This document shows positions 46,837 through 57,062 of a stretch of 64,000 bases of DNA, one piece after another. The translations under genes and the position numbers were made by a program. The stretch comes from Ophthalmolycus amberensis (taxonomy: Eukaryota > Chordata > Actinopteri > Perciformes > Zoarcidae), in contig JAFEUB010001430.1 of NCBI GenBank assembly GCA_024529925.1, positions 318,501-382,500 of the forward strand, read 5' to 3'. The notes beneath the pieces are model-generated. The model searched no databases and had not been told where the DNA came from. It was given only the letters and a program-made list of their open reading frames with translations. Within the stretch, counting starts at the first letter, position 1, and the number at the start of each line of letters is the position of its first letter.

Positions 46837-49325
46837 CTACTGGTGTTGTTTGGTTATCTTCTTGGCATGCTCCAACACCGAGTCATAGCGCAGGGTTTTG
46901 GATGTCCAGGAAGATGGAATTTCCTCAAATCCAATCTGGGAGAATTTAAATACCACATTTCATAAATCATCGAAAATGCGATGCTGGTATAATATTAAAT
47001 ATGACGACTGTAAGATTAGCACACGGTTATACCTGGGCCCCAAGACAGGCTCCAATGAAGGACCCTCTGCTACATGTGCATCCCCCGCAGCTCATGGTGT
47101 CTCTGACAGCCTGCTCATAGTGCTTGGCTGTCAGGACTTCATATAGCGCTGCTTGGAACGCACCGGGCAAACCTGAAACAACATGTGTGTGAATAAAGCG
47201 AAGCCATTGTAACTGATTGTCTCAGTATTTGGCACAGTACATGTATGACAGCTGCCTGGGTCACGGTAAGTACTCCAATTCTGAATTAAGAGGTTCAAAC
47301 GAGCTTTGTGAGGCTACCTCATGCGTTTGGAAACACAGTGGGGATTAGCTCCTGAGGAGTCTTCGACAGATTCTTCTTCACCTCGTGAATGTGCCCTGGA
47401 ATCAATCACAGAAGAGGGTACACTCACAGTCACTCAAATGAAATACAATAAACATGTCAGGTAAAAATGTGACGATACATAAAACATACATGGTTGCATT
47501 TAATTTACTAAGTCACTATTCAGTAACTCGCACAAAATGAGGAAGGGTGAACCCTTTAATCACATGACTTTGGTGTAGTGAAGCAACAGAGCTGCAGGCC
47601 TCACATACCGATGACTGCTTTGTCCAAATCCTGGGGCTGCTTTCTGTTCGGGTCACTGAGCTGGTCGAGCACCGAGTCCAAGGCTTTGGGATCCGGACCA
47701 TTCAGGATGTAACGCTCCAGGAACCTGAGGAAACAAGTCAACGTACAATCCGTTATATACATATATTCAAATTTAGAATATTCGTTGACAGTCCTAGTCA
47801 GCTGTAATAACTCACATTTTTGTCCTTTTCTACTGCAACTAATTGTCACTGCATTGAGATGTGTCAGTACTGATTACCTGGTGAAATGTCTTTGCACCTG
47901 TTGTGCCTTCCAATAAAAAAATAAGTAAGATTTTTTTTTGTCATTTGATATTTGTTTCAGATTCTGAAATGAGGAGTATTATCGGCAGTACAATAAAGTT
48001 AAAAACAGTAAAGTTAGAGCGAACTGATGTATATTTGGTAAACATACTGACCTTGCAGCTGCTAGAGTCTCTGCCACACATGCATCATTGGTCTGGGTGA
48101 CACGGACGGCCTGCTCAACTTTTTCCAGCATGTCGGGCTTTCCTGCATAAAAAGCCACTACAGGAGCCAGTTTGGCTATTCCATCAATCTGACAGTCGTT
48201 CTCACAGCCTGCGGTAAACACGACACATTAGTTAAGAGCCGTTTCCCTTCGTTATGTCTTTAGCTATTGTTATAAAATGACTACAGATCTACCCGTCTCC
48301 TCTTTGCCTGCATCCACATTCTTCAGGAAGCTCTTTAAACTCCCGTGTCTCCATGGTCCCTGGATGGGCAGCTGAGGTCTTGGCCCTTTTTGTAAACAAG
48401 GACAAACACATGATCAGTTGAATATTCATTCTTCTGCAACAACATGATAAACGTCTCCTCTTCTGCGGGATAGTTTTCCTACCTCCTTTCTCTCTGTAAG
48501 GATCGTTGACAGGCGTGTCGTACTCTGATCCAGGACCAAAGAATGTCACTGTCCGCTGCTTCAGATCGTCAACATTTAGACCTAGCCATACAGGTTACAT
48601 GAATTAGACAAGGGCGAACATGAAACTCCCATGTGAAGTCACACAATCATAATACTGCACAACCTATTGGGATATTGAAATTGGGTGAGATTGGTAGATA
48701 ATCGTAGTGTCAACAACGACGGGAGATGCTGACTTATTGAACCTGTTCTTTCGAGGCTGTATTGTCCTATCGGGTCGATAAGATGAAGAAGCGAGCCTAC
48801 CCCCACATTCAGACAGGGACTCCAGCAGAACAAAGGCCTGGTCACCGTAGCAGCTCTGCTGGCCCGTCTGCCTCCTGTAGAAAGGGTTGGCCGACTCGGA
48901 GCAGAACTCGGGGTTTGGATGCTGAGCCAGAATCCCCTGCAGCTTCTGGAGGTCATACACCCAGTGGAGGGGCTGCGCTGTAGGGGACGAGACAGCGGGT
49001 TCATTTCACTTCGGTCAGTATCTTGAAGTCAATCGACTAGCTGAGTGTAGAAAAGGCGCTACAACATGCAAAAACCATGTGTATTCTCTTTAAGGGTAAA
49101 GAAAATAAGGCAGCATCTCAACAGAAAAGTGCCTTCTGATGACAAGAAGAAACTTGTAGAGTATTAAAACAGTAAGATAAGGAACCTTTTTTTACCTTAA
49201 GACATTGTATTGCCTACATAAGATACAATACCACACTACACTTTGACAGACTTGTTACCCGCTGCATCTGCAACTGCTGATCCTACGATGGCTCCTATCG
49301 CTCTGTTGGCCAGAGACGCAGCCAT
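46837..49325 (-). CDS. selenoj: Selenoprotein J (ADP-ribosylglycohydrolase / J1-crystallin family)
   Basis: Nine coding exons (high to low): 49325-49259, 48977-48801, 48581-48483, 48385-48293, 48208-48052, 47724-47609, 47395-47318, 47172-47033, 46935-46837, totalling 341 codons in phase. A TGA lies in frame at 47321-47319 (codon 262), in the context FPNA-Sec-GLPGAFQAAL, and the frame continues with strong family sequence to TAG. Family blocks: GAIVGSAVADAAAQPLHWVY at the N-terminus, GPWRHGSLK, DCQIDGIAKLAPVVAFYAG, and CTCSRGSFIGACLGAQ near the end. ADP-ribosylglycohydrolase-fold proteins use such D/G motifs, but SelJ is thought to have a structural, lens-type role like cnidarian J1 crystallins; its activity is unproven. 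The ATG sits exactly at an acceptor, so the leader is a separate exon near 50010-50060. The Sec codon is one base from an exon end. A SECIS candidate supports recoding. Confidence 0.92.
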
Positions 49326-49952
49326 CTGCAAAAACATGCAAAATAATGTTGGCATTTAGGAGAATTGTTATTATTTGTTGATAAATAAATAAATAAATAA
49401 AAAATATAAAAAATATATATATATGGTTGTTATTGTAATTACAGCTGAAACTGTTGATTAGTCGGCTCAGCAGGCAGTTAATTGGCCACAATAATCATAA
49501 TAGTTTAGGCCACTTTACAGGCGGAACCACACAAGTTTTGCAGCTCATCTCTGATTCACATCATTGTAAACTGAGTGTTTTGGGGTTTTGGACTGAAGAA
49601 GAGATTTGCAGCACTATGTCACCTTGAGCTCTAGGACATTGTGAACAAAGCATCTTTCACTGTTATATGACAGATCACACACTGAAGAGCATCGATTAAC
49701 CAAAAGATCGATCTCTTTATCTCTTTTAAAGTATATCTGCACCATAGAGACACTATTATATGTCAGTGACCTGCACTCTACTCCTGTTCTCTATGATATC
49801 TGACAGGCTGCGTGTTAGCTTGAACACTAACGCGATCGTCAATGGTTAAAAAGATATTGGTGACGTTAACTACTGCCAGTACCGTCTGACTTTAATGCAG
49901 CATTGTTTATCTCTACAACGACGACTGGGCCAAGCAGCAGCAGCAGCACTGC

Positions 49953-49968
49953 TAGCTCACGTGAGCTA
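49953..49968. promoter_or_regulatory. selenoj: 16-bp palindrome with a CACGTG E-box
   Basis: TAGCTCACGTGAGCTA is a perfect inverted repeat centred on CACGTG (a USF/MITF/TFE-type E-box). It sits about 40 bp inside the first intron of selenoprotein J, close to its inferred promoter. Confidence 0.4.
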
Positions 49969-50009
49969 ACTGAAAGTCGTGAGGCATTAAGATATAAATA
50001 TAGCCTTAC

Positions 50010-50060
50010 CTTAAACTCCGTGTAATATAACGTGATACGTGCAAACTAATACTGACAGCC
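50010..50060 (-). other. selenoj: Inferred non-coding first exon of selenoprotein J
   Basis: Minus-strand sequence ends ...ggagtttaag before a consensus donor (gtaagg, 50009-50004). The first coding exon begins with ATG directly after an acceptor (tttttgcag), so a separate leader exon is required. The upstream boundary is a guess. A GC-rich CCGCCC-containing stretch lies at about 50145-50180. Confidence 0.5.
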
Positions 50061-50542
50061 AGGTCGCACTGTTTACATGTTACTCATTAATGAAGTAAGT
50101 TCAATAAACAGTGTTCCTAAAACATGTTATGAAAGGTTGTAGCACCGCCCACGAGGAAGGAAGACTATAACCCCGCCCCCCTCTGGGCACACTTTGACCA
50201 ACATTTTATGGATACTGTCGAAGCCGGAAGACACTTATGCTTTCAATACTTCAGTGTAGCCTTGGATGCATTAAAGACAATATTAAATACAACAAAGTTG
50301 TGGTATTATGGTGAATTGCATAAATTACACATAGAATAGCCCAAACACTGACTAATTGACAATAGACAAATAAGAACTTTCTAGTTTGTACCAGTGTTAA
50401 GTATCAAAATCCAGTATTCAGTTTTCAATAGTCCATTAAACCTTCTTAAATTGGCAGCATTTACAGTGATAGTCACATCACACAGGGCTCAGAGACCCAG
50501 GGCAGCTGGATTAGGATTTTAGTTACAGATTAGAGACTAAAT

Positions 50543-50557
50543 AGCGCCATCTACTGA
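50543..50557 (-). promoter_or_regulatory. CTCF-like motif
   Basis: The minus strand reads CAGTAGATGGCGCT, fitting the CTCF core. It lies in the spacer between selenoprotein J and the pim-like gene. Confidence 0.35.
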
Positions 50558-50634
50558 CCAGTAGATGTAACTGCAGCAGAAATAAGAGAACGGAAATGAT
50601 TGCTCCCTCTTGGAGACAAACCATCACATCAGAG

Positions 50635-51377
50635 CAGGGGTATTCAACTAAAATTCCAAAAGGTCCAGATTGAGAAAATCTCCTCGGGCAAAGGTCCAAA
50701 ACATTACTATAATATCTAACTCGCGCTATTTAGTGCCATATATATATATATAAATATATTCAAGAAGCCTAGTAGTAGTAACAACGTCTCTGTGTAGTCA
50801 ACAACTGTCAAATCAAATAAAGAAAGTACACATCAATTATATTTTAACAAATTATTATTCTCAGTTTTCAAATTTAACTGGATGAATTATAAATAATACA
50901 TAAAAATACATGAATAAATGTTCTTCTCATTTCAAGTACAATAAGAGCTGGAATAAAGAATAACTGACATAACAGAAAGCTTTTCAAAAATGTGCATCTT
51001 AAAATAAAGTAGTTAATTTTAGAAAAAATAATTTCACTGAATTGTCCTGCAGCTTTAAATTCAGTTCATTCACGTGTGAAGTGATGTCAATCAAAAAAGC
51101 CACAATATTATATTTGTCTCATCTTCTAACAAGATAAATCAGTGAGCATGGACTTTATCTGTGGTTATTAACACTTGTTCCAGCTCTATCCTCTCTGTTA
51201 ACATCCTTGTTGGGCAGTGAATTCATGTGTTAGGATTCTGATCATTTTGGGCTCTTAGGTTTATTTTCTGTGTCTTCATTTCAGATGTGAGTGGGTACGT
51301 TTGTTCAAAAGAGTTGAGTTTCGGTTTTAGGTCCTGGGTCTGGATCCGGACTGTGGTCCGCCAATTGGGGACCCCTG
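50635..51377. mobile_element. Non-autonomous hAT-like element
   Basis: The 743-bp block begins CAGGGGTATTCAACTAAAATT and ends GGGGACCCCTG, giving CAGGGGT terminal inverted repeats; the near-end words (AAAGGTCCAGATTGAG; GGATCCGGACTGTGGTCCGCC) are typical of a common fish hAT-derived family. The flanking 8-mers (CATCAGAG and CACTAGGG) share five positions and may be a decayed target duplication. AT-rich interior without a transposase frame. Confidence 0.6.
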
Positions 51378-51726
51378 CACTAGGGGAACATACATTTATT
51401 TTAAATGCACTCTGTTGCTGAGTTCATGTGGATGACTAAAAAGATCTACTACTTCTAAAAGAACACCAAACTTTCCATTTGTTGTTCATTTCAAATGTTT
51501 CCCTTTGGCACACAGAAATGATGCATTTCATGTTTTTTGTTGTTTTGGGCAAACAGTAAGGCCAGCTAATTGGCAATAGTTACAGACAAGAGCTCACACT
51601 GGACAGAAATGTCCCATACATTATTTTTTTGAAAGCAATGTGGATTTTTTTTGGTTTGTCTATTTTCCACGTTAGTGCCTATGATGGTCAAGCTGATGTT
51701 CCTCTGGTTTTTTTTCTCCTCTGTAG

Positions 51727-52235
51727 AAAGCTGCAATACATCTGTGGAGGATGAGAGAGTCGGTAAGAGGAAGGCCGCCGCCGATGATGAAGGACCTACA
51801 GAGAAAAAAGAAAAGGAGGCCAGACCTGGAGAAGACCAGATCGGCTGTAGATGTCTTAAGAGGTCAGTATAGTGTTATTACTATTGCCTTGCTTTTGCTG
51901 CTTTGTCTGTCAAAGCAGTTTGTAAACTCTGTTTTTAAAGGTGCTATGTAAATAACGTTATTATTATTAAATGTAAGGTTTGACCTCATTTTAGTGTCAA
52001 ATTAGGATTTATATTAAGTATAACATAGGAGGGATTCATATTAGAGCTTAGGCAGCATATCATTGGTGTTACTCTGTATTAAAACAGAATATGTGTTTGT
52101 CTGTTCAGCTGAATTTGAGGCCAAATACACACAGCAGGATCAGTTTGATGAAGGAGGATGTGCAACTGTGTTTGGTGGCTATCGCAAAGCAGATAATCTA
52201 CCTGTAAGTGTTACACACACACAACACACAATCTT

Positions 52236-52271
<36 letters not shown>

Positions 52272-53860
52272 GCACACACACAATATGGTCAGGAAGTGCT
52301 AACACAAGTCTTGTTTGTATCTCGTAGGTTGCCATCAAACACATTCCCAAGGAGAAGATTCTCTACAAACACGTGGTGAGTGAGCAACACCTGTTGCTGT
52401 TAAAATCTTCTGTATTCAACACTGCACTCTGTTTCTGAATGTATTGTGGATGAATCATGGTTCTCTCTCATCCTCCACTCTGTTGTGATGTTTCAGGATG
52501 AAACTGGGAAGCAGCTGCCCATGGAGGTTGCCATCCTGTTGAAACTGGAGAACAAAACAGGTGGATCAGTGGGGATGTCAGCACACGTGCCTCTATTGGA
52601 CTGGTACGATCTGGACCAGGAGCTGATCCTGGTGCTGGAGAGACCGATCCCCGCCAAGGACCTACACGACTACATCCGTGGCAACGGAGGCTGCTTACAA
52701 GAGCAGGAGGCCAAGGTAAGCTGCTGGAGGATCCTTGTATGTCTTTAACTTTTTACAGGAACTTGGAGACTACCTAAAGGATTGTTTTTGCAATTGAAGG
52801 TTTATTTTCCTAGTTTTTAGGTCATTGTTTCTGTTGATCATGGTAACATTGTATTCACCAAAGTGATTGTTCTGATGGATCAAGAAACAGTAGTGGAGGC
52901 AGTCAAACAGTTGGTAGACAAAGCTCCAGGTCAACTAAACTTATTTGGAGGAGAAACATAAACAGATGTGGTTTTTACCCAATCTGCTGAAAATCTCTTG
53001 TGCATTCAGTTTCTATGGCTTAAAGATGGTTTTAGAAACGTTGTGTTCTGTAGTTGTAGTCAGCTCAGAGTCACAGCCATGAAAACATGTCAAACCATCC
53101 TCCTCTGTGATCCCTCATCTCTCTCTCTCTTTGTCTGTCAGATCATACTGAAACAGCTGGTAGATGCAGCAATTGACCTTGAGGAGAACAAGATTTTCCA
53201 CCGGGACATTAAGACTGAAAACATCTTGATTGAGACCGGCTCAGACGTCCCGCGGGTTCGCATCATTGACTTTGGTGAGCTGCTTTGTCAAGAGAGGAGC
53301 CACTTATCGCATATTCAACGGTAAGATGTCTGGCTTTACTCCTGCTCTTCACTAACTTACCCATCTGTGACTTTTACATTTAGACACAGCTCCTCATCCT
53401 CATCCTCACCGTCTTATTTTGTCTGTATATTCCAGGTACCCTTGATATCATCCCCCCAGAGTGGTTTTCTTTTCATAGGTACAGAGCCGGACCCACCACA
53501 GTGTGGCAGATGGGAGCGGTACTGTTTGATACACTCCACAGTGGTGCAGTTTTTAAGACCATCGAGTTCTTTACAGACCGTGTGAGAATCAGCGAGACGC
53601 TGTCCGAAAGTAAGAAAAACATACTCACGAACATGTCAGCAGAAACATATCTGTTGATTTCAGTTGACATTCTGATGGATCACTGTAGCCGTCACCCTCA
53701 CCTTTCTTCTCCTTCTTTCTCTCCAGATTGCCAGGATTTCTTGCGAAGATGTTTCATCATAGACCCCAAACAGCGTCCTACCCTGGAGCAGCTCAGAACT
53801 CACCCATGGCTCAATAATACTGACACTACACACAGTCAGACAGACAGTTTAATGGACTGA
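51727..53860 (+). pseudogene. pim-like serine/threonine kinase, apparently frameshifted
   Basis: Exons: 51727-51862, 52109-52203, 52328-52375, 52497-52715, 53142-53320 (or to 53271), 53436-53609, 53727-53860. Kinase features are present: a GGCATVFGGYR glycine-loop region, VAIKHIP with the ATP lysine, LERPIPAKDLHDYI, HRDIKTEN catalytic loop, IIDFG, IPPEW, YRAGPTTVWQMG and a C-lobe ending RPTLEQLRTHPWL. It belongs to the teleost-expanded pim-like group. Two +1 shifts are apparent: in exon 1 near the A6 run (about 51809-51814), where the KRKAAADDEG frame must give way to the DLEKTRSAVDVLR frame; and at 53304 in the activation segment, where one extra T separates ERSH from YRIFNG. Use of the earlier gtgagc donor at 53272 would restore frame but delete the activation segment. 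The 5' end was not found. It may be a pseudogene or carry assembly errors. Confidence 0.7.
52237..52281. repeat. CA microsatellite in a pim-like intron
   Basis: CA repeat with CG interruptions, about 35 bp after the donor at 52204. Confidence 0.9.
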
Positions 53861-54165
53861 GTGATTCAGACAGACAGACAGACAGACAGTTTTATGGACT
53901 GAGTGAGTCAGACAGACAGACAGACAGACAGTTGTATGTACTGAGTGAGTCAGACAGACAGACAGACAGACAGTTTTATGGACTGAGTGAGTCAGACAGA
54001 CAGACAGACAGACAGTTTTATGGACTGAGTGAGTCAGACAGACAGACAGACAGACAGACAGTTTTACATACTGAGTGAGTCAGACAGACAGACAGACAGA
54101 CAGTTTTATGGACTGAGTGAGTCAGACAGACAGACAGACAGACAGTTTTATGGACTGAGTGAGTC

Positions 54166-54198
<33 letters not shown>

Positions 54199-54261
54199 GT
54201 TTTACATACTGAGTGAGTCAGACAGACAGACAGACAGACAGTTTTATGGACTGAGTGAGTC

Positions 54262-54302
<41 letters not shown>

Positions 54303-54540
54303 GTTGTATGTACTGAGTGAGTCAGACAGACAGACAGACAGACAGTTTTATATACTGAGTGAGTCAGACAGACAGACAGACAGACAGTTTAATGGACTGA
54401 GTGAGTCAGACAGACAGACAGACAGACAGTTTTATATACTGAGTGAGTCAGACAGACAGACAGACAGACAGTTTAATGGACTGAGTGAGTCAGACAGACA
54501 GACAGACAGACAGTTTTATATACTGAGTGAGTCAGACAGG
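53838..54540. repeat. About 42-bp CAGACAGA minisatellite at the end of the pim-like gene
   Basis: Roughly 17 units of a (CAGA)n block plus GTTTTATGGACTGAGTGAGT, with unit length changing by CAGA steps and variant inserts TTTATGG, TTTAATGG, TTGTATGT and TTTTATAT/CAT. The pim-like stop codon (53858-53860) lies inside the first unit, so the last residues (SQTDSLMD) are repeat-derived. A unit flank word (AAGGAGAACGTGAGGAACTCC) occurs at 54540 and again at 54691. Confidence 0.95.
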
Positions 54541-54918
54541 AAGGAGAACGTGAGGAACTCCATCGTCATTCTGCAGGACAAGGTTATGCTACAAAAGACC
54601 ATCCTGTTAGTAATTGGAATTATTATATTAATATTAGTCGAATATCATGCATCAGTGTCATTCAAATACTAATGCTGCTCAATCTTTGACAGGAAGGAGA
54701 ACGTGAGGAACTCCTGCTTTTGCAGATCTTGTAGCACACCCAGCCTTCCGAGGAGAGGGGATCTCTCTCTGAATTGCCTTTCCCGAGGTTTCTTCCCATT
54801 TTCCTGCAATCAGGATTTTGGGGAGTTTTTCCTCGTTTTCTTAGAGAGCTTGGGCTGGGTGAAATTATTCAGTATATCATGTGATATTTAACACTGAACA
54901 ATGAAAATAAACTTGAGG

Positions 54919-55660
54919 TTTTTTTTTTTAACAAATGTTTTTTATTGTCTTTTCCACAATACACAAACAAGACAGAACAAGACACATCAAAAGGCACACA
55001 TAGGCACTTGGAGATATTTCAAATAAATATAACAATGGCATATGTTGTTGTTGGGCGTTACAGCAGAAACTAAAAATAAAAATAAGAGTAGAGGCTGACA
55101 GATATGTACATGCACAGATAGATACATATTATACCCCACAAGAATGCTCCCACATTCCCTAATGTGACCAGTGAGAGAAGAAGACTACAGGGTTACAACT
55201 AAATCTTCCCCCTCCAGAAACTCCATAAATGAGCCCCAAATCTTTGCAAAAATGTTATATTTCACTTTAACTATGTAAGTTTCTCGAGGGCAAGGCACTG
55301 TATATCTAGCACCTCTATCCAATTTCGTTTGCTCGGCCTGTGAACAGATTTCCAAGCCATTGCAATTTTATGTTTAGCTTCAAGAAGACAAAATATCACC
55401 ATCTAATTTTTGCTATTGTTAAGTGTACAGTTTACTGGGAAACACCCAAAAATACAGAGTTTTGGACATAATGGAAGTTGTTCGTTGATACAAATAGATA
55501 CAATTGTAATAATCTCTTTTCAGAAATCCTGAATGAGTGCATTCCCAAAGGCAATGAGATAAGCTACCTTTATGTATACCACATTTAACACAATCATCCG
55601 GTGTATTGGGGTACATGCGATGCAGTAACTCTGGAGTAATGTATGTTCTCATCACCCATT
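54919..55660 (-). mobile_element. 5'-truncated L1-type LINE, 3' end with poly-T at its lower edge
   Basis: Minus-strand frame 55655-55419 resembles the C-terminal part of fish L1/Tx1-like ORF2, with the zinc-knuckle-like C-x2-C-x7-H-x4-C segment (CVKCGIHKGSLSHCLWEC) preceded by RTYITPELLHRMYPN. Downstream comes 3' UTR-like sequence ending at a T-run (54920-54929 on the plus strand), the element's poly-A. No endonuclease or reverse-transcriptase core, so it is inactive. Confidence 0.7.
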
Positions 55661-55944
55661 TATACTATTGCCTATTACTATTACTATTACTATTGAACTA
55701 TTGCCGCATAATTCAGCTTTCCGATATCTTTTAAACTTTTGGAACTGCAGCAATTAACTTTTATGATTTTTCAGCCCTTTTCTGACTTTATAATGGGTGT
55801 GTATTGCGCAGCTTAGAGTGCGTGATGTCACCGCTAGAGTGAAGAGCAGCTTGAGATTCTTGTGAAAAAAACATTTGTGTTTTGCCACTGTGTCCACAAT
55901 CTTAGTCTTATGGATCTTTAGAGGTCTTTCCCCCCTCCTCCACC

Positions 55945-55978
55945 CCCCCCCCCACACACACACACACACACACACACC
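55945..55978. repeat. C-run and CA repeat
   Basis: Short C homopolymer merging into about 14 CA units. Confidence 0.9.
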
Positions 55979-56195
55979 CCATTTCAAAATAAAAGCCCCA
56001 GAGAGTGAATTCCAACTGAACTGCTTGTGATGAAGCCTGTCATTTAATAACCTCTGTTTATGTGTGTCAAACATTATGATTATGTCTCCTCTCCCCCTCC
56101 CTCCCCCACCCAGTCCCCACCCTTTCAAAATAAAAGCCTCATGGATTAACTGTATTTAAACGTTTAGCTCAAAATTAGGCTTTTTTGTTGAAATA

Positions 56196-56251
56196 ATGAA
56201 TGCTCTTACTAACACTGCGACAACTACTACTACTGCTAATATTTCTAGTAT

Positions 56252-56286
<35 letters not shown>

Positions 56287-56765
56287 ATTCAACTTTTGCT
56301 GTTGCTACTATTACTACTACTGCTACTGCTATTACTGCTACCATAAATATTATTACTACCACTACTGCTATTACTACCACTACCACTACTATTATTACTT
56401 ATACCACAACTGCTAATACTGCTATTCCTGCTACTACCAGTACTAATACTACTACAGCTATTGACTGCTACTAGTACTACTACTACTGCTACTTCAAAAA
56501 CTGACTTTACTATTACTACTACTACTACTACTTATTATACTACTACTACTGTTGTATAAAATACTACGACCACTACTACAGCTATTACTACGACTACTGA
56601 TACTACTACTTCTACTACTTCTTCTAATTACTAATACTTCGACTACAACTTCTACTACTACTGCTACGACAAATATTACTACTGCTACAACTGGTACTTA
56701 TTCAAATGCTACTAATACTTCTACTACAACTACAACTTCTACTACTACTACAACAAATATCACTA
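56196..56765. repeat. Imperfect ACT/TAC trinucleotide tract
   Basis: About 570 bp dominated by ACT/TAC triplets with GCT, ATT and ACA variants; open frames in several phases (poly-Thr, poly-Val) are products of the period-3 structure, not genes. Confidence 0.95.
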
Positions 56766-56989
56766 CCGCTGGAATTCTTTTAAGCTACAGAAACCGTTCG
56801 AATATCAAAATGTTCAGCTCTTTCAGGAGAGGGGTGATATGACTTCATATTTGTAATCTTTCAACTTTTTGAATTATTAAGCTTTTTGCAATTTTTTTAA
56901 AATTGGATATCTATTTTCAGCAATGTTTTTGAGATTCATTTCAGCATTCAGCATTCCAACGCATTTTCAGCAGGAAATGCATTTTCTAG

Positions 56990-57062
56990 TTCCGATTTGT
57001 CTTCCGGTTTTAGGTCCTGGGTCTGGATCCGGACTGCGGTCCGCCAATTGAGGATCGCTGAC
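56990..57062. mobile_element. Second copy of the hAT-like 3' end
   Basis: The stretch TTTTAGGTCCTGGGTCTGGA through GTCCGCCAATTGAGGATCGCTG is nearly identical to 51326-51377, the right end of the element at 50635. Only this terminal part is recognisable. Confidence 0.6.

Noticed and set aside
47319..47321. In-frame TGA read as a disabling stop in an ADP-ribosylglycohydrolase pseudogene
   Set aside because: All splice sites and frames are intact, homology continues past the TGA to a normal stop, and a SECIS-like stem-loop is present.
54029..54672. Two long SDRQTDRQF open frames
   Set aside because: Produced by the 42-bp minisatellite; no start or splice context and no other protein features.
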